In this document: piece after piece, positions 17,342 to 26,357 of the stretch
How the letters are laid out: the number at the start of each line of letters is the position of its first letter
Numbering within the stretch: position 1 is the first letter of the stretch
From: Nocardia jiangxiensis NBRC 101359
GTDB taxonomy: Bacteria > Actinomycetota > Actinomycetes > Mycobacteriales > Mycobacteriaceae
Assembly (NCBI RefSeq): GCF_000308615.1
Contig: NZ_BAGB01000054.1
Location: 62,001 to 126,000, forward strand
Length of the DNA: 64,000 nt
Direction: 5' to 3'
The notes under the pieces: model-generated
Databases searched by the model: none
Told to the model about the DNA's origin: nothing
Seen by the model: only the letters and a program-made list of their open reading frames with translations
Made by a program: the position numbers and the translations under genes

Positions 17342-17465
17342 CCGAGCAGACTATGTCGGCGCCGGGATCCGCGCTTCGTCTCCGCGCGGCGTGTCCGCGC
17401 CACGCGGGCCGGTCGGATCACCCCCCTGCGAGCGTGCGCCACGGTATTTCCGTAACGTCTGACCC

Positions 17466-18599
17466 ATGAGTGTGGTTGTCGCGGGCCGTATCGCTGTCAG
17501 CTTGGCCGTCGCCGCAGGTCTGCTGGCCGGGTGTGCCAGCTTCGACGATTCCGCCTCCAAACCGTTCACCCCCGCACCCAGCATCAGCCCCGAGGGATCG
17601 GGACCGACCACCACACCTCAGACCAAACCGTCCACGCCCAAACGCGCCGCCGGCCCCTGCGTCGACTCCGATCCGAGCGTCGTGGTGTCCTGCCTGGACA
17701 CCACCGGCGGGCTCACCGTCCTGCCCGACGGGCAGCAGGCGCTGGTGGCCGAGCGCGTCACCGGACGGATCCTGAAGGTGGTCAACGTCGACCCCAGCGA
17801 GATACCGCCGACCCCGACCGAGGCGGCCAGAGTCGATGTCGATGCCGCAGGTGACGGCGGTCTCACCGCCGTCGCACTGTCGCCGACCTACGACGAGGAC
17901 GGGCTGATGTACGCGTACATCACCACCGCGAGCGACAACCGCATCGTGCGCATCGGCGCGGGCGGCGTACCGAAGCCGATCCTGACCGGAATCCCCAAGG
18001 GCGCCACCGGGAATCGCGGCGCCATCGACTTCGTCTCGGCCTCGAAGATGGTGGTGGAGACCGGTAACGCGGGCGATCCGGGCGCGGCCGGGAATCCGAA
18101 TTCGTTGGCGGGCAAGGTATTCACGATCGACAACCCCGGACCGGGCAACGCGAATCCGAAGATCCTCGCCTCGGGCATCGGCACGGCCGGTGGCATATGC
18201 CCGGATCACAAGGACACCATCTGGTTCACCGACCGCACCGCCACCGAGGACCGACTGCAGCGCGTGGACGCCAACGGCACCGTGAGCACCGGCTGGACCT
18301 GGCCGGACCGGCCGGGAGTCGGCGGCTGCGCGGCCGCCGCCGACGGCGTCGCTGTGTCACTCGCCGCGGGCAAGGCACTGGCCTTCGCCAACGCCGACCA
18401 GAACACGCACGCCATCACCACCCCGCCGACCATGGTCGCGCAGAACAAGTACGGCCAGTTGAACGGCGCATCGCTGGCGCCGGACGGCTACGTCTGGGTG
18501 GACACCGTGAACAAGCCGTCCGCCGCCGGACCGCTGGACGACCGCGTCGTGCGGATTCCGCCGCCGAAGGGCGGCTCGGGCAACGGCTCGCCGGACTGA
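17466..18599 (+). CDS. lppZ: LppZ-like lipoprotein with sorbosone/glucose dehydrogenase beta-propeller fold
   Basis: A 377-residue exported lipoprotein. The signal peptide ends in the lipobox LLAGC (Cys about residue 23), followed by a Thr/Pro-rich linker. The rest resembles the six-bladed PQQ-dependent sugar dehydrogenase family: TGGLTVLPDGQQALVAERVTG, DGGLTAVALSPTYDEDGLMY and RGAIDFVSASKMVVETGNAG. The position between DoxX and gatB matches Rv3006 (lppZ). Whether it binds PQQ or has any enzymatic activity is not known for the mycobacterial protein. It ends convergently with gatB at a hairpin. Confidence 0.88.
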   Translation: MSVVVAGRIAVSLAVAAGLLAGCASFDDSASKPFTPAPSISPEGSGPTTTPQTKPSTPKRAAGPCVDSDPSVVVSCLDTTGGLTVLPDGQQALVAERVTGRILKVVNVDPSEIPPTPTEAARVDVDAAGDGGLTAVALSPTYDEDGLMYAYITTASDNRIVRIGAGGVPKPILTGIPKGATGNRGAIDFVSASKMVVETGNAGDPGAAGNPNSLAGKVFTIDNPGPGNANPKILASGIGTAGGICPDHKDTIWFTDRTATEDRLQRVDANGTVSTGWTWPDRPGVGGCAAAADGVAVSLAAGKALAFANADQNTHAITTPPTMVAQNKYGQLNGASLAPDGYVWVDTVNKPSAAGPLDDRVVRIPPPKGGSGNGSPD

Positions 18600-18607
18600 C
18601 CGAAGGC

Positions 18608-18637
18608 CGGTGGCGCATCGGCTCGAATGCGCCACCG
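18608..18637. terminator. Bidirectional hairpin between lppZ-like gene and gatB
   Basis: Arms of 11 bases (18608-18618 and 18627-18637) with an eight-base loop lie between the two converging stop codons. It can serve both directions. There is no U-tract. Confidence 0.65.
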
Positions 18638-18659
18638 CTGCTTCATCCGCCGACGGACG

Positions 18660-20174
18660 CTATCCGGCGACGCCGCAGGCCGCCAGCACCAGCTCACGCA
18701 CGCGGGCGGCATCGGCCTGACCGCGGGTGGCCTTCATGACATCACCGACGACCTTGCCTGCGGCCTGCACCTTGCCCGAACGGATCTTCTCGGCGATATC
18801 GGGATTGGCAGCCAGGGCCTTGTCGACCTCGGCCTGCAGGGCCGAATCGTCGGACACCATGCCCAGGCCCTTGGCCTCGACGATCGCGCCCGGCTCACCC
18901 TCTCCGGCGAGTACGAAGTCGACGACCTGCTTGGCGACCTTGCTGTTGATGGTCTTGGCCTCGACCAGGGCGACGACCTCGGCGACCTGCTGCGGGGTGA
19001 TGGGCAGCTCCTCGAGCGCCACCTCGCGCTCCTTGGCCTGCTCGGTGAGGTAGTTGACCCACCAGGCGCGGGCGGCGTCGACCGAGGAGCCCGCATCGAC
19101 GGTCGCGATGATCAGATCCAGCGCATCGGCGTTGACCAGATCGCGGAACACCTCGTCGGACAGACCCCACTCGGCCTGGATGCGGGCGCGACGCAGCCAC
19201 GGGTACTCCGGGATGGTGCCGCGCAGCTGCTCGACCCAGGCCGCGTCGGGAGCGATGGGCTCGAGGTCCGGCTCGGGGAAGTAGCGGTAGTCCTCGGCGG
19301 ACTCCTTGATGCGGCCGGGCGAGGTGGTGCCGTCGGTCTCGTGGAAGTGTCTGGTCTCCATGAGGATCGAACCGCCCTCGGCGAGGATCGCGGCCTGACG
19401 GCGCATCTCGAACCGCACCGCGACCTCGACGCTCTTGAGCGAGTTCACGTTCTTGGTCTCGGTGCGGGTGCCGAACTCCTTGGCGCCCTTGGCCATCAGC
19501 GAGACGTTCGCATCGCAGCGCAGCGAGCCCTGCTCCATCTTCACGTCCGAGACGGCGAGCGATTTGAGGACCTCGCGCAGCGCGGTGACGTAGGCGCGAG
19601 CCACCTCGGGCGCGCGCTCACCCGCGCCGGTGACCGGCTTGGTGACGATCTCGATCAGCGGAACGCCCGCGCGGTTGTAGTCCAGCAGGGAGTGGCTCGC
19701 GCCGTGGATACGGCCGGTGGCGCCGCCCACGTGCAGGGACTTGCCCGTGTCCTCTTCCATGTGGGCGCGCTCGATCTCGACCCGGAAGGTGGAGCCGTCG
19801 TCCAGCGCGACGTCCAGGTGCCCGTTCACGGCGATCGGCTCGTCGTACTGGCTGATCTGGTAGTTCTTGGGCTGATCCGGATAGAAGTAGTTCTTGCGCG
19901 CGAACCGGCCCCACGGGGTGATCGAGCAGTTCAGCGCGAGGCCGATCCGGATGGCCGACTCGACGGCCTTCTCGTTGACCACGGGCAGCGCACCGGGCAG
20001 ACCCAGGCAGACCGGGCAGACCTGGGTGTTCGGCTCGGCGCCGAAGGCCGTCGGGCAGCCGCAGAACATCTTCGTCGCGGTGCCCAGCTCGACATGCACT
20101 TCCATGCCCAGCACCGGCTCGAACCGGTCGACGACATCGGCATAGTCCATCAAGTCCACCGTTGGTGCAGTCAT
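18660..20174 (-). CDS. gatB: Aspartyl/glutamyl-tRNA amidotransferase subunit B
   Basis: A 504-residue subunit of GatCAB, which amidates Glu-tRNA(Gln) or Asp-tRNA(Asn). The kinase-like cradle domain starts RFEPVLGMEVHVELGTATKMFCGC, with zinc-site cysteines in FCGCPTAFG and CPVCLGLPG. The DGSTFRVEIERAHMEEDTGKSLH and DYNRAGVPLIEIVTKP motifs follow. The helical and YqeY-like tail domains end in LAACGVAG. The ATG at 20174 is chosen because homologues begin a few residues before VDRFEPVLG; an in-frame extension to 20333 has no family similarity. It is separated from gatA-gatC by about 30 kb, with pfkA and two inserted blocks between. Confidence 0.96.
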   Translation of the reverse strand: MTAPTVDLMDYADVVDRFEPVLGMEVHVELGTATKMFCGCPTAFGAEPNTQVCPVCLGLPGALPVVNEKAVESAIRIGLALNCSITPWGRFARKNYFYPDQPKNYQISQYDEPIAVNGHLDVALDDGSTFRVEIERAHMEEDTGKSLHVGGATGRIHGASHSLLDYNRAGVPLIEIVTKPVTGAGERAPEVARAYVTALREVLKSLAVSDVKMEQGSLRCDANVSLMAKGAKEFGTRTETKNVNSLKSVEVAVRFEMRRQAAILAEGGSILMETRHFHETDGTTSPGRIKESAEDYRYFPEPDLEPIAPDAAWVEQLRGTIPEYPWLRRARIQAEWGLSDEVFRDLVNADALDLIIATVDAGSSVDAARAWWVNYLTEQAKEREVALEELPITPQQVAEVVALVEAKTINSKVAKQVVDFVLAGEGEPGAIVEAKGLGMVSDDSALQAEVDKALAANPDIAEKIRSGKVQAAGKVVGDVMKATRGQADAARVRELVLAACGVAG

Positions 20175-20380
20175 GCCGACAAGTCTATGTAAAGCCCCGA
20201 CACCGTCGAGTCGCCGCACCCCGTCCAGGTCGCCGCACCCATTCCCAGCCATTGCAACGGGTGCGACCAACGCGAAAGAGTGCGGCAAAGCCCTGCCCCG
20301 GCGTGAGCCGAGCGACCCGACGTACCAACGCACTCAGCGGCGAAGTGTCTCCGTACGCCGGAACAGTCAGCCCGGTAACG

Positions 20381-20513
20381 CCAACCCCGAAGTTTTCGGC
20401 GCGGCTCGTCGTTGCGCGCTCGAAGCGCATGGCCGAAGGCCGAGTCTCGAGCGCGCAACGACGAGCCTTACAGCGCCGAAAACCCGCCGGAGCGAAGCGG
20501 AGGCCAAAAATAC
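20381..20513. repeat. Dispersed intergenic repeat, copy 1, with a long compound inverted repeat
   Basis: The last 46 bases (20468-20513) match 33793-33838 at 44 of 46 positions, and CCAACCCCGA at its left edge (20381-20390) is also shared. Between them this copy carries a compound palindrome. The outer arms are GTTTTCGGCGC (20392-20402) and GCGCCGAAAAC (20473-20483). Directly inside are perfect 21-base arms (20403-20423 and 20447-20467) with a 23-base loop. It sits between gatB and the FtsX-type permease gene. No transposase is present, so a REP- or MITE-like element is one interpretation. The rest of the gap, 20175-20380, shows no gene. Confidence 0.8.
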
Positions 20514-20519
20514 AGCCGA

Positions 20520-23012
20520 TCAATCGGCGGCGATGGCTTCCACGATCGGCATGCGGGCCGCGCGCAGCGCCGGCGGGATCGAACCCAGCAGCGCGAGAAC
20601 CAGTGCGGCCGAGGCGTAGACGAGCAGCATCGGGCTCGGGGTGTAGGTCACGGGGATGGTCATGGCCCGGCCGAACGCGATGTCGGCAAGGTACTGGACC
20701 GCGGCGCCGATCGCCAGCCCGAGCACCGCGCCGGTCAGCCCGATTCCGGCGGCCTCGGTGAGCACCGCGCGCAGCATGAATCGGCGGCTGGTGCCCATCG
20801 CTCGCAGGACGCCCAGTTCACGGCGTCTTTCCAGCACCGAGAGCATCAGCGTGTTCAACAGGGCGATCGTGGAGACCAGCACCACGATCCACAGGATCGA
20901 TCCGGACAGCGACGTCCCCTGTTTCACGCTGCTGGACACCGCCGCCACCGAACCCGCACCGGTGTCCACCGACAGACCTCGCGGCACGGCCCGGCGCAGC
21001 AGGTCGAGTTCGGCCACAGGGTTCACGCCCGGGGCGTAGTTGATTCCGAGGATGGTCTCCCCGGGCCGCTCGTACCACTGCCGCATCATGTCCAGATCCA
21101 GAAGCACCGTCCCGGTGATCGCCGAGAAGTACGGGATCACTTGCAGCACATGGACTTCGTGGACACCCGTCGGCGTCGGCAGATCCAGCTCGGAGCCCTC
21201 GTGCACGCCCAGTTGCCGTGCCACATCGCCCGAGACGACCACACCCTCTCCACGCGCCATCCGGTCCTGCACACCCGGATGCAACTCGGCGATCGGACCC
21301 GCCGGGATGCCGCGCTCATAAGCCTGCAACATCACCTGCCCCCGCCCGAGCGTCGCGAAAGCCATCTGCGCGGAGCCCACATCGACCACCCCCGGCAGCG
21401 CCCGGATCCGGGCCTTCAGATCCGCGGGCAGCAGCGGCCCGGTCGGGAACTCCGCCATCGAACTCGTGCTGATGTAGGCGTCCCGGCGGGCGAGGTCGGC
21501 GAAGGTCGCTGTCGCCGAGTCGACCAGATTGTGTGACGCGCCGCCCATCGCGACCACCGCGGTCACACCGATCATGACGGTCATCGCGGTGGCCCAGACC
21601 CGGCGCGGAGCGCGCTCGATCGTGGTGGCGCCCAACGCTCCCGGCGCACCGAACACCCGCGCGACCGCCGCCGCGGATCGCACGATCGGTCCGGTCGCCG
21701 CGAAGCACAGCACCACCGCCGCGCTGATGGACAGCGAGATCGCCGCCAGGGACAAGCGGCCCAGGTCGGAGCGGGCGATCAGAATCGCCGCGGCGACCAT
21801 CACACCGCCGAGAAGTACCGCGCCCCAACGCAACAGCGGATTCACCGCGTCGGATTTCGACACCCCCACCGGGGCCAGCGCCTCGATCGGCTGCACCTTG
21901 TAGATCTGCCGTGCCGCGATCGCTGCCGCGGCGGTACTGGCCAGCACACAGGCCGCGATCGCGATCGGGATGGCATATCCGGGCACCATGTATTCGATCC
22001 GGCCCTGCACCGAGGCCATCATCGCCGAGGGCACCTGATCGATCGCGGTGCGCCCCATGAACATTCCCACCACCGCGCCGATACCGCCGCCGATCAGGCC
22101 GAGCAGTGCGGCTTCGGCGATCAGATCACGCACCATCGGCCCGCGCCGCCCGCCGATGGCACGCAGCAGCGACAGCACCGGACGTCGTTGCGCCACAGCC
22201 ATACTCATGGCGTTGTAGATCAGGAAGCCCGAGACGATCAGCGCCGCGGCCGAGGCCATCGTGGTCGAATAGCGCACCAGTTGGATGGCTCCGCCCGCCT
22301 GCGCGGTGCGCAGACTCGGATCGGCCACCACCGCACGTCCGTTCACCACCGCGGTGAGCGCCGAACGCAGTTGTCCCACATCGGTTCCCGGCGTCGGCAC
22401 GATCTGGATCGAATCGAGCTGACCGGACCGGCCGAGGATCTTCTCGGCCACCGGCAGCGCCGCCACCACGATCTGACCGCCGTTGAGCTGCCCGGACGTG
22501 TTGTCGTCCAGCACGCCCGCCACCGTCACCGTGGCCGATCCGAGGGTGAACCGCTCCCCCTCGTGTCGCCCGAGACCCGCGCCGACCAGCACTCCGTCCG
22601 GCACCGAGAGCAGTTTCACCGCCTGCGAACTCATCGGCCCGGCCAGCGCACTGTCCAGCGCGGACACGCTCGCGTCGGCCCCGAGCAGCAACGTGCGATC
22701 CTCGCCCGTGCCGACCCTGGACCGCACCATCGGCACAGCCGCCGAGACCCCGGGCACCGCCCGGATCCGCGGCAGCAGATCCTGGTCGAATCCGCCGTCG
22801 GTGACACCGGAGATCTCCAGTGCCGCTTTACCTCCCAGTGCCCGGGTGAGTTTGTCGACCGAGCCGGTGACCGAGCCGGAGATGCTCAGCACCGAGACCA
22901 GCAGCCCGGCCGAGACGGCCATCACGACCAGCGACATGATGGTGCGGCCGCGATGCGCGAGCACCTCGCCGATATTGAACAGCCGCAGGCGATCCCACGC
23001 GGCGGCGATCAT
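20520..23012 (-). CDS. FtsX-like ABC transporter permease (MacB-type, two FtsX domains)
   Basis: An 830-residue membrane protein. A first transmembrane segment (about residues 23-45) is followed by a large extracytoplasmic domain. FtsX segments follow near 255-400, more helices and a second extracytoplasmic domain, and a final FtsX block near 700-815 ending LLGSIPPALRAARMPIVEAIAAD. The typical tail motif PALRAARMPIVEA is clear. It overlaps the ATPase gene by four bases (ATGA), so the two form one exporter. In this family the complex moves lipoproteins, peptides or antibiotics across or out of the membrane by a mechanotransmission mechanism. The divergent two-component system probably controls it. 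Confidence 0.92.
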   Translation of the reverse strand: MIAAAWDRLRLFNIGEVLAHRGRTIMSLVVMAVSAGLLVSVLSISGSVTGSVDKLTRALGGKAALEISGVTDGGFDQDLLPRIRAVPGVSAAVPMVRSRVGTGEDRTLLLGADASVSALDSALAGPMSSQAVKLLSVPDGVLVGAGLGRHEGERFTLGSATVTVAGVLDDNTSGQLNGGQIVVAALPVAEKILGRSGQLDSIQIVPTPGTDVGQLRSALTAVVNGRAVVADPSLRTAQAGGAIQLVRYSTTMASAAALIVSGFLIYNAMSMAVAQRRPVLSLLRAIGGRRGPMVRDLIAEAALLGLIGGGIGAVVGMFMGRTAIDQVPSAMMASVQGRIEYMVPGYAIPIAIAACVLASTAAAAIAARQIYKVQPIEALAPVGVSKSDAVNPLLRWGAVLLGGVMVAAAILIARSDLGRLSLAAISLSISAAVVLCFAATGPIVRSAAAVARVFGAPGALGATTIERAPRRVWATAMTVMIGVTAVVAMGGASHNLVDSATATFADLARRDAYISTSSMAEFPTGPLLPADLKARIRALPGVVDVGSAQMAFATLGRGQVMLQAYERGIPAGPIAELHPGVQDRMARGEGVVVSGDVARQLGVHEGSELDLPTPTGVHEVHVLQVIPYFSAITGTVLLDLDMMRQWYERPGETILGINYAPGVNPVAELDLLRRAVPRGLSVDTGAGSVAAVSSSVKQGTSLSGSILWIVVLVSTIALLNTLMLSVLERRRELGVLRAMGTSRRFMLRAVLTEAAGIGLTGAVLGLAIGAAVQYLADIAFGRAMTIPVTYTPSPMLLVYASAALVLALLGSIPPALRAARMPIVEAIAAD

Positions 23013-23734
23013 GCGCGAACCGCCGGGTGGCCGTCCACGGAACGTCGCTCGGGGGCAGCCTCGCCGCAGGTGATCGATCCGATTCGCCCGTCCCGCAGGG
23101 TGATCACTCGATCACAGTAGTGCGCGGCGCCCATGTCGTGCGTGACCATCACCACCGAATTGCCCTGCTCGGTGATCGTGCCGAACAGTTCCAGGATGGC
23201 CGCGCCGGTCTTGGAATCCAAGTTGCCGGTGGGCTCGTCGGCCAGGATCAGCGGTGGATCCATGATCAGCGCCCGCGCCACCGCCACCCGCTGCATCTGC
23301 CCGCCGGACAACTCGGCCGGGCGGTGCTCGCTGCGCTCGCTGAGCCCGACCAGGTCCAGCAGTTCCAGCGCCCGTGGTTTGGCCTTGCGTAATCCGGTGC
23401 CGTCCAACAGCTTCGGAATGGCCACGTTCTCCCAGGCGGTCAACGTCGGCAGCAGATTGAAGAACTGGAAGACGAATCCGACACGGTGCCGCCGGAATTC
23501 GGACTGCCGGTCGTCGCCGAGGTCGCCGATCTCCTCCCCCTGGAAGGTGATCGACCCGGAATCGGGCGAGTCCAGCGCGCCCAGCAGATGTAGCAGCGTG
23601 GACTTCCCGGACCCGGACGGGCCGATGACGGAGGTGAACTCCCCCGCGGCGATGGTCAGGCTGACGCCATCGAGGGCGCGGACCCGCTGCTGCCCGACTC
23701 GGTATTCCTTGACGACGTCGGTCAATTCCAACAT
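23009..23734 (-). CDS. ABC transporter ATP-binding protein (MacB/LolD type)
   Basis: A 241-residue ATPase partner of the FtsX-type permease. It has Walker A GPSGSGKST, the Q-loop region FVFQFFNLLPTLTAWENV, the signature LSGGQMQRVAVARAL, Walker B LILADEPT and the switch His in VMVTHDMG. The ATG at 23734 (MLELTDVVKEYRVG) has GAGGAGGGG upstream; an extension to 23773 has no support. It is the middle gene of a three-gene operon, 60 bases after the small unknown gene and overlapping the permease start by four bases. Confidence 0.95.
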   Translation of the reverse strand: MLELTDVVKEYRVGQQRVRALDGVSLTIAAGEFTSVIGPSGSGKSTLLHLLGALDSPDSGSITFQGEEIGDLGDDRQSEFRRHRVGFVFQFFNLLPTLTAWENVAIPKLLDGTGLRKAKPRALELLDLVGLSERSEHRPAELSGGQMQRVAVARALIMDPPLILADEPTGNLDSKTGAAILELFGTITEQGNSVVMVTHDMGAAHYCDRVITLRDGRIGSITCGEAAPERRSVDGHPAVRA

Positions 23735-23794
23735 CGGTGCTCCCCTCCTCGTTCCTGCCCGTCGACCGGGCACTGTCTCCGGTTGTGGTCGGCC

Positions 23795-24124
23795 TCAGCG
23801 CACGAGCACGGCGGGCGCGCGCCACCGGCGCACGTCCTGGGCGTCGAGTACGGCGCGCAGCACGGGTTGTTCGGCGGCCAGTTCGAGATACGCGTCGGCG
23901 GCCGATTGTCCTTGCAGCAACGCCAGATCGAGCTTCACGTGCAGATGGTTGTCCCAGCGGTATTGCAGCGCGGCCAGCACTCCGGCAGGCCCGCCGAACA
24001 GCCGATCGACGTCCGGAAGTCCGTGCAGCAGGCCCGGATTCGCCGGGTCGGCCGTCGCGCGCGTCAACACCACATCGAGAATTTCGGTACGGGCGTGCAG
24101 ATCTTTCCATGTCATCGCACTCAC
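23795..24124 (-). CDS. Small conserved-looking hypothetical protein preceding the ABC exporter
   Basis: A 109-residue soluble protein with no signal peptide or membrane segment. It is mixed alpha/beta in look: MTWKDLHARTEILDVVLTRA, a short LFGGPAGVLAALQYRWDNHLHVKLD stretch, and helices to the end. I do not recognise a family. It is the first gene of the exporter operon and is read divergently from the histidine kinase, so a role tied to this exporter is likely. Translation could start at a GTG at 24124 or an ATG at 24115; AAGGGG lies just before the GTG. Confidence 0.65.
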   Translation of the reverse strand: MSAMTWKDLHARTEILDVVLTRATADPANPGLLHGLPDVDRLFGGPAGVLAALQYRWDNHLHVKLDLALLQGQSAADAYLELAAEQPVLRAVLDAQDVRRWRAPAVLVR

Positions 24125-24223
24125 CCCTTCCCTCCTGCGCCCGGCATCGGTCCGCCGAACGCTGTGGCATCGACCCTACGGACGCGACGTCGGCGAATCG
24201 TCGTGCCGAGGGCGTGAGTTCGA

Positions 24224-24241
24224 CTCCTACTCCGGTAGGAG
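24224..24241. promoter_or_regulatory. Palindromic element upstream of the kinase and exporter genes
   Basis: CTCCTACTCCGGTAGGAG is a perfect seven-base inverted repeat around TCCG. It lies 58 bases upstream of the histidine-kinase start and 100 bases from the divergent exporter operon. A very similar sequence (CCTACTCCAGTACGAG) lies 55 bases upstream of the other NarL-type kinase gene at 46409-46424. This suggests a binding site for the cognate response regulators. Confidence 0.6.
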
Positions 24242-24298
24242 CGCACACCCGCTCCAGGGACGATGATCGGTGTCACACCGACTGGCTAGCCTTGGTAC

Positions 24299-25663
24299 AT
24301 GGAGGTGCTGCGGATCATCGTGCTGACCGCCGCCGCGGTTCTGCTGGCCGTGGTGGCCTGGAAGGCGATCGTGGGATGGCGGCACGCGCGGCAGCGGATC
24401 GTGGACTTCTGGCACGACCCGCGCGGCACATTCGAGCAGCACATCGCCGAACTGCCGTTCGACTATCCGCCCGCGGTGATCGTCAGCGCCGACCTGGCCC
24501 TGTCGATCGCCGCGATGACCGGCGTGATCCAGCGGCACGGCTACCTGGGGACCACCCTGCCCATTCTGGCGCTGCTGCTGGTCACCTTCGCATTCCCGAT
24601 CCTGACCGTCTTCGGCGTCCCGCCGCGCCCGGTGCCGCTGTGCATCGTCGGGCTGATCGCGCAGGGCATGTTCCTGCTGCAGCCGGTTCCGCTGGACGCG
24701 TCACCCTTCGTGCTGGTGGTCGTCGCCGGGGAGGTCGCGGCGATCGCGAGTAAACGGATCAGCCTGCCGTTCGCGGCCCTGGCCATCCTGCAACTGCTGC
24801 TGTTCCACATCGTGGGCCCCGGGATCGACTCGCTGCCCGCCTACCTCGTCGGCATCGTGCTGGGCACGCTGGTCGGGCTGATGATGCAATACCAGCGCCT
24901 GTATCTGTATCAGGAACGCGAGAATCAGGAGATCCGCGCCGCCCGCGCCGCCGACGAGGAACGCCGCCGGATCGCCCGCGAGGTGCACGATGTGATCGCG
25001 CATTCGCTGAGCGTGACGCTGCTGCACCTCACCGCGGCCCGCCATTCGCTACAGACCGACCGCGACGTCGAGGAGGCGATCGACGCGCTCAGCGATGCCG
25101 AGCGGCTGGGCCGTCAGGCCATGGCCGACATCCGGCACACCGTGGGCCTGCTCGATCAGCGCCCCTCCAGCCTGACCCCCGAACCCGGTATGGACGATAT
25201 CGCCGCTCTGGTCGAGGATTTCGTGCGCGCGGGACTGGACGTGGACTACTCGATGTCCGGGGATATCACGACCGTCTCGGCGACGACGGGTCTGGCGTTG
25301 TTCCGGATCAGCCAGGAATCGCTGGCCAATATCGCCAAGCACGCCCCGGACGCCGCGGCGACGCTGCGCATCGAGGTCAGCGACACCCGGGTCAGCGCGG
25401 TCGTCACCAACACCCTCGCCGGTCCGGCCCCGACCCGGCGCGGCCGCGGGATGGGCATCTCCGGAATGCGCCAGCGCGCCACCCTGATCGGCGGCAGCCT
25501 GACCGCCGGTCCCGCCGACGGGCGGTGGGAGGTGCACGCCGGATTCCCGATCGCCGACCCCGCCACCGGCCTGACGTGCCCGGTCTCCGGGCCGGAGGAT
25601 CATCTGCGGAGCGTGCGCGACGCGTTCACCGCTCTGACCCGCAAACTCCAGGAGGGTATGTGA
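24299..25663 (+). CDS. Two-component sensor histidine kinase (DesK/NarX-like, HisKA_3)
   Basis: A 454-residue membrane kinase. About six transmembrane segments occupy residues 1-195. A dimerisation helix follows, with the H-box EERRRIAREVHDVIAHSLS (phospho-accepting His near residue 230). The C-terminal HATPase_c domain (about 325-425) has the N-box FRISQESLANIAKHA and a G-box ending GRGMGISGMRQRATLIGG. The stop overlaps the GTG start of the response-regulator gene by four bases. The short outer loops suggest sensing within the membrane, as is common for kinases paired with MacB-like exporters, which encode the divergent operon here. Confidence 0.93.
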   Translation: MEVLRIIVLTAAAVLLAVVAWKAIVGWRHARQRIVDFWHDPRGTFEQHIAELPFDYPPAVIVSADLALSIAAMTGVIQRHGYLGTTLPILALLLVTFAFPILTVFGVPPRPVPLCIVGLIAQGMFLLQPVPLDASPFVLVVVAGEVAAIASKRISLPFAALAILQLLLFHIVGPGIDSLPAYLVGIVLGTLVGLMMQYQRLYLYQERENQEIRAARAADEERRRIAREVHDVIAHSLSVTLLHLTAARHSLQTDRDVEEAIDALSDAERLGRQAMADIRHTVGLLDQRPSSLTPEPGMDDIAALVEDFVRAGLDVDYSMSGDITTVSATTGLALFRISQESLANIAKHAPDAAATLRIEVSDTRVSAVVTNTLAGPAPTRRGRGMGISGMRQRATLIGGSLTAGPADGRWEVHAGFPIADPATGLTCPVSGPEDHLRSVRDAFTALTRKLQEGM

Positions 25664-26355
25664 TTCCGGGTACTTCGCAGTCCGAGGAGAACTCGCTCGG
25701 CGTACTCGTCGTCGACGATCAGGAGCTGGTGCGCGGCGGCCTGCGCCGGATCCTGCGCCGCCGCGACGGTTTCCTGGTGAGCGAATGCGCCGACGGCGAC
25801 GAGGTCCCGGCCGCGCTCGCCGCGCAGCCCGCCGACGTGGTGTTGATGGATCTGCGAATGAAGCGCGTCGGCGGCATCGACGCCACCCGAATTCTGCGCT
25901 CGCGCACCGACGCACCGCCGGTTCTGGTGCTGACCACCTTCGACGACGACCAACTGCTCTCGGGCGCACTGCGCGCGGGCGCGGCCGGATTCATCCTCAA
26001 GGACTCCCCCGCCGAGGATCTGATCCGCGCGGTGCGCACGGTCGCGGGCGGCGGATCCTGGCTCGATCCGTCGGTAACCGGACGAGTGCTGTCGGCATAC
26101 CGCACGGTTGCGCCGACTGCGGTCAAGACCCGTTCCGGCCTGGACGAGCTGACCGCGCGGGAGTATGAAGTATTGCAGCGAATCGGTCGCGGGCGGGTGA
26201 ACACCGAGATCGCCGCCGAGTTGGGCATCTCGGAGGTCACGGTAAAGAGCCACGTCGGACACATTTTCGGAAAGCTCGGGTTACGGGATCGAGCCGCGGC
26301 GATCGTGTTCGCGTTTGACCACGGAGTAGTCGCACCTGGAGAATCGTCGGCGTAA
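25660..26355 (+). CDS. NarL/LuxR-family response regulator
   Basis: A 231-residue regulator. The receiver domain has the acidic pair VVDDQE near residue 20 and the phospho-acceptor Asp64 in DVVLMDLRM. The conserved Thr/Lys region reads LVLTTFDDDQ and FILKDSPAED. The LuxR helix-turn-helix at about 160-215 contains LTAREYEVLQRIGRGRVNTEIA and VTVKSHVGHIFGKLG. A GTG at 25660 overlaps the kinase stop and has AGGAGGG upstream. It probably binds the palindrome at 24224-24241 and controls the kinase and exporter genes. The Ser/Thr kinase gene begins 72 bases downstream in the same direction. Confidence 0.94.
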   Translation: MIPGTSQSEENSLGVLVVDDQELVRGGLRRILRRRDGFLVSECADGDEVPAALAAQPADVVLMDLRMKRVGGIDATRILRSRTDAPPVLVLTTFDDDQLLSGALRAGAAGFILKDSPAEDLIRAVRTVAGGGSWLDPSVTGRVLSAYRTVAPTAVKTRSGLDELTAREYEVLQRIGRGRVNTEIAAELGISEVTVKSHVGHIFGKLGLRDRAAAIVFAFDHGVVAPGESSA

Positions 26356-26357
26356 GA

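Noticed and set aside
20185..20523. A 112-residue minus-strand frame across repeat copy 1
   Set aside because: It is formed largely by the intergenic repeat and palindrome, has no family signature, and lies between real genes.
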